Source of the DNA: an uncultured Clostridium sp. | Lineage (GTDB): Bacteria; Bacillota; Clostridia; Clostridiales; Clostridiaceae | Direction: 5' to 3' | Assembly: GCA_946575275.1 (NCBI GenBank) | Contig: CAMNZV010000110.1 | Span: 1-6,062, forward strand | Length of the DNA: 6,062 nt | Shown: one piece after another, positions 1 through 4,367 of the stretch | Layout of the letters: each line of letters begins with the position of its first letter | Position numbering within the stretch: the first letter of the stretch is position 1 | Program-made: the position numbers and the translations under genes | Notes under the pieces: generated by a model | What the model was told of the DNA's origin: nothing | Seen by the model: only the letters and a program-made list of their open reading frames with translations | Databases searched by the model: none

Positions 1-24
1 TTCAGATTAGATGAAGAGAAATAA
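1..24 (+). CDS. Possible C-terminal end of an upstream gene (partial)
   Basis: In frame 1 the first 24 bases read FRLDEEK followed by TAA at 22-24, which overlaps the left arm of the stem-loop at 15-48. A gene ending inside its own terminator stem is common in compact low-GC genomes, and class C introns usually sit just behind such terminators, so an upstream gene ending here is plausible. Seven codons are too few to identify a product, and the reading could be chance. Confidence 0.3.
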   Translation, partial: FRLDEEK

Positions 25-48
25 GCTACTTAAGTGGCTTATTTCTCT
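15..48 (+). terminator. Stem-loop, probable terminator and 5'-exon target of the group IIC intron
   Basis: AGAGAAATAAGC (15-26) and GCTTATTTCTCT (37-48) form a perfect 12-bp stem, and bases of the 10-nt interior (27-36) can extend it. The intron begins 7 nt further on. Class C group II introns recognise terminator-like stem-loops in the 5' exon, so this is most likely both the terminator of the gene to the left and the homing target. A clean run of T after the stem is missing; the T-rich part is in the 3' arm. It is symmetric enough also to stop leftward transcripts leaving the IS21 element. Confidence 0.7.
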
Positions 49-55
49 ACTCTAT

Positions 56-87
56 GTGTGCCCAGCATGGGCACGTACTAATCGGTG
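56..87 (+). ncRNA. Group IIC intron, 5' fragment of domain I
   Basis: These 32 nt carry the GUGYG 5' splice-site consensus (56-60) and a perfect 6-bp hairpin, GTGCCC (58-63) and GGGCAC (69-74) with an AGCAT loop. The fragment ends in CGGTG, the left side of a small hairpin whose right side, AAAGTCCG, lies at 2298-2305. Restored, that hairpin is CGG-TGAAAGT-CCG, matching the position of the GGG-UGAGAGU-CCC hairpin I recall in the O. iheyensis intron. This fragment shows that the IS landed inside the intron and not beside it. Confidence 0.85.
82..87 (+). repeat. Target-site duplication, left copy (TCGGTG)
   Basis: TCGGTG directly abuts the left inverted repeat of the IS21 element and is repeated at 2292-2297. 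Six base pairs is within the 4-8 bp range of IS21-family duplications. The preceding A (81 and 2291) also matches, so a 7-bp duplication with the element ending at 2290 cannot be excluded. Confidence 0.85.
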
Positions 88-135
88 TATAAATGTCAAG
101 ATAAAAATGTAACTTTTTGATCATTTAAGAATGTA
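88..135 (+). repeat. IS21-family terminal inverted repeat, left end
   Basis: This end aligns without gaps to the reverse complement of 2244-2291, with 36 identities in 48. Best conserved are the outer TATAAATG and the inner TGATCAT-N-TAAGAATGTA; the middle (112-117) is not conserved. The end runs almost to the istB stop codon at 141-143. Such ends are the binding sites of the IstA transposase. Confidence 0.85.
94..99 (-). promoter_or_regulatory. Outward-facing -35 box at the IS left end
   Basis: On the - strand this reads TTGACA, a perfect sigma-A -35 hexamer, 6 bp inside the end and pointing out of the element. No matching -10 box lies at the right distance in the present flank (71-76 reads ACGTGC on that strand). 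In IS21 itself such a box builds a promoter only when two copies abut in a tandem dimer. Here a 2-bp junction would place TAACAT of the neighbouring right end 17 bp downstream. Its role is inferred from that precedent. Confidence 0.45.
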
Positions 136-142
136 GTTTTTT
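102..142 (+). repeat. Tandem subterminal repeats, left end of the IS
   Basis: TAAAAATGTAACTTTTT (102-118) and TAAGAATGTAGTTTTTT (126-142) are near-identical direct repeats 24 bp apart. The right end has the same arrangement in inverse orientation: TAAGAATGTA and TAAGATTGTA (complements of 2244-2253 and 2268-2277), also 24 bp apart. Multiple spaced repeats at the ends are characteristic of IS21-family elements and are likely repeated IstA binding sites. Confidence 0.65.
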
Positions 143-893
143 AATGTTCTTCTTGCCTTATATGATCTTTAAGTCTGTATGAATTCCCCACAATAGAAAC
201 TACATGAGCATGATGAAGAACTCTATCTAGAATTGCATTTGCAATAACAGAATCATAGAAAATTTCATCCCAAGAATTAAAATTTATATTTGTAGTTAAT
301 ATTGTGCTCTTTTTTTCATATCTCATATCAATAAGCTGAAAGAATAATTTAGAATCTTCTTTATCTATTGGAAGGTACCCTAATTCGTCTACTATTAGAA
401 CTTTATATTTGCTGAAATGTCTAAGCCTAGCATAAAGCCTATTCTCTAAATTAGCCCTTTTCAATTGTTGTATAAGATCGTTACATTTAATAAAGTATGT
501 ACTATATCTTCGCTTCGCGGCAGCGATTCCTATTGATGTAGCTAAATGAGTTTTGCCAACACCACTAGGTCCTAAAAATACAATGTTTTCTTGCGATTCA
601 AGAAATCTCAATGAAGCGAAATCCAATATTTGATCTCTATTTATACTCGGTTGAAATGTAAAATCAAAATCCATAATTTCTTTAGTATGCGGAAACGCTC
701 CTACTTTAACCATTGAACGAATCATATTTGCTTCTTTAAAGTCTATTTCATGCGCTGTCAGTTTTATCAGACTATCTACAAACGAGAGATTATTCTTTGT
801 AGTAAAATCAATAACTTCATCTAGATGAGTTATCATCTGTTTCATTTTTAGATATTCTAGATTTTTAACAAGTTGTGTATAAGTACTATTCAT
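141..893 (-). CDS. istB: IS21-family helper ATPase IstB
   Basis: This is the AAA+ ATPase, related to DnaC, that works with the IstA transposase to choose the target and activate insertion. I take the ATG at 891-893 as the start (250 residues). The longer frame to 911 would need a TTG that overlaps the GGAGAG ribosome binding site at 904-909. The N-terminal third (about 1-85) is the helical region typical of IstB. The Walker A motif GPSGVGKTH is near residues 108-116, with lysine 114. The Walker B motif VLIVDELGY has the acidic pair D169-E170. TTNINF further on fits the sensor region. The first 8 bases overlap the end of istA (ATGAATAG), which points to translational coupling. Length and motifs are normal for an intact helper. 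Confidence 0.93.
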   Translation of the reverse strand: MNSTYTQLVKNLEYLKMKQMITHLDEVIDFTTKNNLSFVDSLIKLTAHEIDFKEANMIRSMVKVGAFPHTKEIMDFDFTFQPSINRDQILDFASLRFLESQENIVFLGPSGVGKTHLATSIGIAAAKRRYSTYFIKCNDLIQQLKRANLENRLYARLRHFSKYKVLIVDELGYLPIDKEDSKLFFQLIDMRYEKKSTILTTNINFNSWDEIFYDSVIANAILDRVLHHAHVVSIVGNSYRLKDHIRQEEH

Positions 894-2181
894 TTTTATA
901 TATCTCTCCAATCAAGTTTAAATTATTTTTAGCTATTTCATTCATATCTAATTTAGAATTAGTAAATGTTAATGAGCTAATATCCAAATAATGTTCATAA
1001 TGATAATTCAACTTTTGATTTTTTATTTCATGAATAGTAACCAATTTAGTGTTATAATGTAAATGTAGTTGATTATCATATACTTGTAGTTTAAGTTTTT
1101 TTCCTATATATTCTGGTGGTACAGAATATTGATTTGATTTGTATGAAATCATGCTTTGGAGATTAACTTTAACACTTGTTGTGATGATATTGTAGTGATT
1201 TCTTATTTGTTCTGTAGGAAGCTCAAATAGGAAATCCTTTTCTTTTTCTAAGTGTAGTATAGGGATTTTCCCCGTAGTGGTATGACATGAACTATTAATT
1301 CTGTTATTAAGTCTTGCTACAAGTTCATGCAGTTCTTCAAAATCTAATGTACCATTGTAAGCTCTAATTTCATCAAGTAATTTCATTGGTGCTTCTACTT
1401 TGGCTTTAGTATTTGGTCTTCCTGCTATGCAGGGACGGACAACAAATCCATAATCATCTGCAAACTGTTGAAATTTATTATTTACCTTGCCTTTAGAATA
1501 TTGTGTTCTAGGTGCATCCATTACAGTTTTCATATTATCTGTTAACAATTCATGAGGTACACCTCCTAATATTTCAAAAGATTCATTAAGAAAAGATAAC
1601 AAAATATCTTGTGTTTTCTCAATAGAAAGTCTATAAACCCTAAATCTTGAATATGACATTAATAAAACAAAAATGTTAATTGTAATTGTCTCACCAGTTG
1701 ATAATAGAAAATCAATACTTTCCTTCCAATCCAGTTGTGCTTGGTGACCTTCTGCTGTTTCATACCGCATATTAGAACGATTTGAAATGTGTCCATTCTT
1801 TCTCTCTTTAAAATAATCATTAAATTCTGGCTTTCCCGATATATATCTTCTGAAAGAAGATTGAGCGCAATCTAGATTATGATTATCGGTTAAGTATTGC
1901 CATAAAACGCGCTTGTAATAGAATACTTGAGGGGACTTCTCATTAAGAAGTTCTTTAATAATAGGTTCAAAGTCGTCAATTTTAGATTTTCTATTTCTAG
2001 TTGTAGGCTTAATGTATCCATTTAAGTATTTTCCTATGGTTCGTGGATCAACACCAAGTTCTCTTGCAATTTGACTCTTATTAACTTTCAAATTATTTAC
2101 CTCCATAATTGGCTTTAACTTATGAAGATCTTCTAAAGTATTAACTTCAATTTCCGAATAAACATTTGCTTTTATAATCAT
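886..2181 (-). CDS. istA: IS21-family transposase IstA
   Basis: This is the DDE recombinase that cuts and joins the ends of the element. It is 431 residues from an ATG preceded by GAGGT at 2186-2190 on the - strand. A helix-turn-helix is visible at about 34-54 (KSQIARELGVDPRTIGKYL), followed by a second DNA-binding region to about 125. The RNase H-like catalytic core has its acidic residues in AQLDWKES (D151), LLTDNMKTV (D215) and NTKAKVEAPMK (E263). The C-terminal part from about 345 has the beta-rich SVPPEYIGKKLKLQVYDNQL stretch seen in IS21 transposases. The frame is unbroken and all three catalytic residues are present. Its stop (TAG, 886-888) lies inside the start of istB, so the two are made from one transcript. 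Confidence 0.95.
   Translation of the reverse strand: MIIKANVYSEIEVNTLEDLHKLKPIMEVNNLKVNKSQIARELGVDPRTIGKYLNGYIKPTTRNRKSKIDDFEPIIKELLNEKSPQVFYYKRVLWQYLTDNHNLDCAQSSFRRYISGKPEFNDYFKERKNGHISNRSNMRYETAEGHQAQLDWKESIDFLLSTGETITINIFVLLMSYSRFRVYRLSIEKTQDILLSFLNESFEILGGVPHELLTDNMKTVMDAPRTQYSKGKVNNKFQQFADDYGFVVRPCIAGRPNTKAKVEAPMKLLDEIRAYNGTLDFEELHELVARLNNRINSSCHTTTGKIPILHLEKEKDFLFELPTEQIRNHYNIITTSVKVNLQSMISYKSNQYSVPPEYIGKKLKLQVYDNQLHLHYNTKLVTIHEIKNQKLNYHYEHYLDISSLTFTNSKLDMNEIAKNNLNLIGEIYKNE
904..909 (-). promoter_or_regulatory. Ribosome binding site of istB
   Basis: The - strand reads GGAGAG 10 nt before the ATG at 893, inside the last codons of istA. Because this site overlaps the upstream TTG candidate (909-911), it favours the ATG as the start of istB. 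Confidence 0.6.
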
Positions 2182-2185
2182 AATT

Positions 2186-2190
2186 ACCTC
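2186..2190 (-). promoter_or_regulatory. Ribosome binding site of istA
   Basis: The - strand reads GTGAGGTAATTATG. The GAGGT lies 4 nt before the ATG, slightly close but the best site upstream of istA, and it supports the chosen start. Confidence 0.6.
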
Positions 2191-2216
2191 ACAATTTCTC
2201 TTTTGCTTTTTTGGTA

Positions 2217-2222
2217 ATTATA
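2217..2222 (-). promoter_or_regulatory. Possible -10 box for istAB
   Basis: The - strand reads a perfect TATAAT about 35 nt upstream of the istA start codon. At 17 bp upstream of it the sequence is TATAAA (complement of 2240-2245), a poor -35 box. A weak resident promoter would fit the tight control usual for transposases, but the call rests on the -10 hexamer alone in AT-rich DNA. Confidence 0.35.
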
Positions 2223-2243
2223 ACTTATATTCGCTATTTTTTA

Positions 2244-2291
2244 TACATTCTTATATGATCATTTTCCTACAATCTTATGTTAGCATTTATA
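2244..2291 (-). repeat. IS21-family terminal inverted repeat, right end
   Basis: This is the partner of the left end at 88-135. Read from outside it begins TATAAATGCTAACATAAG and contains TGATCATATAAGAATGTA at its inner edge. It lies upstream of istA, so its bound form could also affect istAB transcription. Confidence 0.85.
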
Positions 2292-2297
2292 TCGGTG
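2292..2297 (+). repeat. Target-site duplication, right copy (TCGGTG)
   Basis: This is an exact copy of 82-87, immediately outside the right inverted repeat. Intron sequence resumes directly after it with AAAGTCCG. Joining 87 to 2298 restores the uninterrupted intron. Confidence 0.85.
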
Positions 2298-2664
2298 AAA
2301 GTCCGTAATGGGGGCTGATAGTGCCAACCATTAGCCTAAGACAAGGGTGTCCACTGTGAGGTGGAATCTGAAGGAAGTTGGCGGCAAAGCCTTGGTCTGA
2401 GGTACACGAATCACATTTGAGGCTTAATTCTGTGGGCAAGTCTGCATAACAAGATGAAACCCAATAACTATCCGAAACAGAATGAGTAAATGTGGCAGAT
2501 ATATGAGGTGAAAGTGCGTGCTCTTACCTGGGGAGGTCTGATAGATAAGTGCCAATGAATTAAATTTCTAGGACACAACCTATATAGTGATATATAGCTG
2601 AACTATCAGAAGTCAGCAGAAGTCATAGTAACTCCGCTAATCTCGATAGCGGATGAAGGACGGA
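2298..2664 (+). ncRNA. Group IIC intron, remainder of domain I with domains II and III
   Basis: This 367-nt stretch has no reading frame and is the main structured part of the ribozyme. Conserved blocks occur in the expected order: CCATTAGCCTAAGACAAGG (2319-2346 region), TGTCCACTGTGAGGTGGAATCTGAA, GGTCTGAGGTACACGAA (about 2393-2410), GCATAACAAGATGAAA (about 2443-2459), TTACCTGGGGAGGTCTG (2524-2540), and TCAGCAGAAGTCATAGTA. CCGCT (2633-2637) pairs with AGCGG (2648-2652), and GAAGGACGGAACG leads into domain IV, which houses the maturase gene. The region is visibly richer in G and C than the coding DNA around it, as expected of a folded RNA. I have not assigned EBS sequences. Confidence 0.85.
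2537..2610 (+). ncRNA. Domain II of the intron, enlarged, with a GUGA-capped hairpin
   Basis: TCTGATAG (2537-2544) pairs perfectly with CTATCAGA (2603-2610). Inside, CTATATA (2580-2586) and TATATAG (2591-2597) form a perfect 7-bp hairpin closed by GTGA, a GNRA-type tetraloop. A second arm can form from GTGCC near 2549 and GGACAC near 2571. The position between GGGGAGG and CAGAAGTCAGCAG is that of domain II. GNRA loops in group II introns often dock into receptors elsewhere in the RNA. Confidence 0.55.
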
Positions 2665-2669
2665 ACGTT

Positions 2670-2675
2670 AGGAGG
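2670..2675 (+). promoter_or_regulatory. Ribosome binding site deciding the TTG start of the maturase
   Basis: AGGAGG is a full-strength Shine-Dalgarno sequence 9 nt before TTG at 2685-2687. No ATG lies in frame until residue 37, so this site makes the TTG the start. Confidence 0.8.
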
Positions 2676-2684
2676 TTTACAACT

Positions 2685-4100
2685 TTGGATAAATCAAAGA
2701 AATTGCAAAGAAAGCAGAAAACTCAATATAGAGACCAATTGGTGGAAGTAGAAGTGGAAATTCAAGGTAAATCAAAGGTGCCGAGTAATTTTATGGTTTT
2801 ACCAAATAGAGAAAGCGTAAACGATGGAGCATTTGATACTAGTAGATTACTTGAAGAAGTTCTAGAAAGAAATAATATGCTTTTAGCACTTAAAAGAGTA
2901 ATTAGCAATAAAGGTAGCCATGGTGTGGATGGAATGAAGACCGATGAACTTCGTGAGCATATCAAGAAACACTGGGAAACAATTAAAGCTAAACTACTAG
3001 AAAATAGATATAACCCATCACCTGTAAGGAGAAAAGAAATATCCAAGCCAGATGGTGGAATTAGATTATTAGGGATACCAACTGTACAAGATAGATTGAT
3101 TCAACAGGCTATTGCTCAAGTTTTATCTAAAATATATGAACCTTTATTTTCTGAAAATAGTTTCGGATTCCGTCCTCGTAGAGGAGCAAAGGATGCTATA
3201 ACGAAATCAAAACAATATATAAATGAAGGAAATAGATGGGTTGTAGATATGGATTTAGAGAAATTCTTTGATAAAGTTAATTATGATATTCTTATGAGTA
3301 AACTTGAAAAGAAGATACAAGACAGAAGATTGTTATCATTAATAAGAAAATACCTCAAAAGCGGGATTCTCATTAATGGGGTTTCAGTAACAAGTGAAGA
3401 AGGAACACCTCAAGGTGGTCCGTTAAGTCCATTATTAGCTAATATAATGTTAGATGAATTGGATAAAGAACTTGAAAGACGAGGTCACATATTTTGCAGA
3501 TACGCAGATGATAATAATGTATATGTTAAAAGCAAAAGAGCAGGGTTTAGAGTAATGAAATCTATGACCAAAATAATTGAAAATAATTTAAAACTTAAAG
3601 TAAATAAGGATAAAAGTGCAGTAGACTTTGTATCTAAACGAAAATTTTTAGGATTTTCGTTTTACTTTTCGAAAAGCGGAGCAGAAATAAGAATCCATGA
3701 GAAATCCATAAAGAGATTTAAGGAAAGGGTTAAAATCTATACTAACAGAAACAAAGGAATTAGCATGGAATACAGGCTATTGAAATTAAATCAAATCACG
3801 AGAGGTTGGATTAATTACTATGGAATTGCTAACGCACGCGGAAAGCTAGTGGAACTAGACAAATGGATTAGAAGAAGACTAAGAGCCTGCATATGGAAAC
3901 AATGGAAGAAGATTAGCACTAAACAAAGAAATCTAGCTAAATTAGGAATCAATAAATACAAAGCATGGGAATATGCAAATACAAGAAAAGGCTATTGGAG
4001 AATTTCCAACAGCCCGATTTTGAGCAAGTCCTTAAATAATAAATACCTAGAATCTCTAGGATTTATTAGTCTAATACAAACATATCAAGTGATGCATTAA
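2685..4100 (+). CDS. ltrA: Group II intron reverse transcriptase/maturase, class IIC
   Basis: This protein binds the intron RNA, helps it splice and copies it into DNA during homing. It has 471 residues from a TTG start. After a basic N-terminal extension of about 50 residues come the RT motifs: GVDGM (80-84), RRKEISKPDGGIRLLGIPTV (115-134), the FGFRPRRGA block (160-168), DMDLEKFFD with D190 (188-196), TPQGGPLSPLLANI (241-254) and the catalytic YADD (273-276). The maturase domain X follows with RGWINYYG and the basic WIRRRLRACIWKQWKK (about 372-410), then a C-terminal NTRKGYWR block. No HNH endonuclease is present. The order and wording closely resemble the Geobacillus GsI-IIC enzyme as I recall it, supporting class C. 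The residue after YADD is N where the relative has C. The frame is intact, so the protein could still act in trans although its own RNA is interrupted. Confidence 0.95.
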   Translation: MDKSKKLQRKQKTQYRDQLVEVEVEIQGKSKVPSNFMVLPNRESVNDGAFDTSRLLEEVLERNNMLLALKRVISNKGSHGVDGMKTDELREHIKKHWETIKAKLLENRYNPSPVRRKEISKPDGGIRLLGIPTVQDRLIQQAIAQVLSKIYEPLFSENSFGFRPRRGAKDAITKSKQYINEGNRWVVDMDLEKFFDKVNYDILMSKLEKKIQDRRLLSLIRKYLKSGILINGVSVTSEEGTPQGGPLSPLLANIMLDELDKELERRGHIFCRYADDNNVYVKSKRAGFRVMKSMTKIIENNLKLKVNKDKSAVDFVSKRKFLGFSFYFSKSGAEIRIHEKSIKRFKERVKIYTNRNKGISMEYRLLKLNQITRGWINYYGIANARGKLVELDKWIRRRLRACIWKQWKKISTKQRNLAKLGINKYKAWEYANTRKGYWRISNSPILSKSLNNKYLESLGFISLIQTYQVMH

Positions 4101-4110
4101 ATTCTGATGA

Positions 4111-4142
4111 ACCGCCGTATACCGAACGGTACGTACGGTGGT
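4111..4142 (+). ncRNA. Group II intron domain V (catalytic hairpin)
   Basis: ACCGCCGTA (4111-4119) pairs with TACGGTGGT (4134-4142) through one G-U pair. A two-base bulge (CG, 4132-4133) follows, then an upper stem TACC/GGTA closed by a short GAAC loop. A CGC at 4113-4115 sits at the catalytic triad position; CGC instead of AGC is a hallmark of class C introns. It matches the O. iheyensis domain V sequence I remember almost base for base. This is the best single proof of a group II intron here. Confidence 0.9.
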
Positions 4143-4144
4143 GT

Positions 4145-4186
4145 GAGAGGACGCTAAATAAAATAATTATTTAGCTCCTACTCGAT
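4145..4186 (+). ncRNA. Domain VI and 3' splice site of the intron
   Basis: GAG (4145-4147) pairs with CTC (4181-4183). AGGA (4148-4151) pairs with TCCT (4176-4179), leaving A4180 bulged. GCTAAATAA (4153-4161) then pairs with TTATTTAGC (4167-4175) around an AATAA loop. A4180 is 7 nt from the proposed 3' end at GAT (4184-4186), the usual branch-point distance, and the intron ends in AT, fitting the AY consensus. The 3' exon starts TGTGGATAATTTT. Confidence 0.85.
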
Positions 4187-4235
4187 TGTGGATAATTTTA
4201 CGGAAACTCAAAAAAAGTTAGAGTTAGTATATAAT

Positions 4236-4264
4236 TTGACATATTTTAAATAATATGACATAAT
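4236..4264 (+). promoter_or_regulatory. Sigma-A-type promoter of the SDR/radical SAM operon
   Basis: A perfect TTGACA (4236-4241), a 17-bp spacer and CATAAT (4259-4264, 5 of 6) lie about 100 bp upstream of the first gene, in the 181-bp gap after the intron. Both boxes sit in copies of TGACATA (4237-4243 and 4256-4262). Transcription would start near 4271 and leave an untranslated leader of about 97 nt. This makes the operon independent of transcription through the mobile elements. Confidence 0.7.
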
Positions 4265-4284
4265 ATTGGAAGAGAATATTATGT
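4258..4284 (+). promoter_or_regulatory. Perfect inverted repeat over the -10 box, candidate operator
   Basis: ACATAATATT (4258-4267) and AATATTATGT (4275-4284) are exact reverse complements separated by GGAAGAG. The repeat covers the -10 box and the expected start of transcription, where a dimeric repressor would block RNA polymerase. No regulator gene is visible in the window. A hairpin at the 5' end of the transcript is less likely because the left arm lies upstream of the predicted start. Confidence 0.5.
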
Positions 4285-4320
4285 AATAATACACACAAAA
4301 ATGGCATAATTTATAAAAAA

Positions 4321-4351
4321 ATAATACCTTATGCATGCTAAAAGGTATTAT
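4321..4351 (+). repeat. 10-bp hairpin just upstream of the SDR ribosome binding site
   Basis: ATAATACCTT (4321-4330) and AAGGTATTAT (4342-4351) are perfectly complementary with an 11-nt loop, ATGCATGCTAA. The stem ends 3 nt before the GAAAGG ribosome binding site (4355-4360). It could affect translation, stabilise the leader or be a second protein-binding site. There is no T-run after it, so it is not a terminator. Confidence 0.5.
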
Positions 4352-4367
4352 AAAGAAAGGATAATAT

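Larger units (their letters stand above)
88..2291 (-). mobile_element. IS21-family insertion sequence, apparently complete
   Basis: The element is 2204 bp, close to the usual size for the family. It has imperfect 48-bp terminal inverted repeats (36 of 48 positions match), a 6-bp target duplication, and two overlapping genes in the istA-istB order on the - strand. Both reading frames are open and their catalytic motifs are present, so it looks functional. Its genes run opposite to the intron it interrupts. The ends read TATAAATG...CATTTATA, whereas many IS21 members are described as ending TG...CA; the assigned boundaries rest on the duplication and on inverted-repeat symmetry. Confidence 0.92.
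56..4186 (+). mobile_element. Group IIC intron, split by an IS21-family insertion
   Basis: This is a self-splicing ribozyme and retroelement that would normally splice, and reverse-splice into DNA, with the help of its own maturase. It starts with GTGTG (consensus GUGYG) and the first hairpin GTGCCC-AGCAT-GGGCAC (58-74). It continues after the IS at 2298 with stretches such as AAGGGTGTCC, GGAATCTGAAGGAAG, GGTCTGAGG and CAGCAGAAGTCATAGTA, which follow in order what I recall of the O. iheyensis class C intron. It ends with domain V (4111-4142) and domain VI, closing on CTCGAT. Without the 2204-bp IS and one 6-bp duplication it would be 1921 nt. It lies behind a stem-loop rather than inside a gene. 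Whether it can still splice is unknown, because domain I is physically split. Confidence 0.9.

Noticed and set aside
894..911. Longer istB start at a TTG, adding six residues
   Set aside because: The TTG overlaps the GGAGAG site that fits the ATG at 893, and the ATG gives the usual short istA/istB overlap.
94..2285. Inner IS boundaries giving TG...CA ends
   Set aside because: The flanks would then be TATAAA and TTTATA, which are not a direct repeat, and the clear TCGGTG duplication would be unexplained.
2762..3046. Minus-strand reading frame of 94 codons
   Set aside because: It lies wholly opposite the maturase gene, has no ribosome binding site, and its translation is a low-complexity L/S-rich shadow.
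2685..4100. Retron or diversity-generating retroelement reverse transcriptase
   Set aside because: Domain X, the group IIC-like C-terminus and the flanking ribozyme domains V and VI show a group II intron maturase; no template/variable repeat pair or msr/msd-like RNA was seen.
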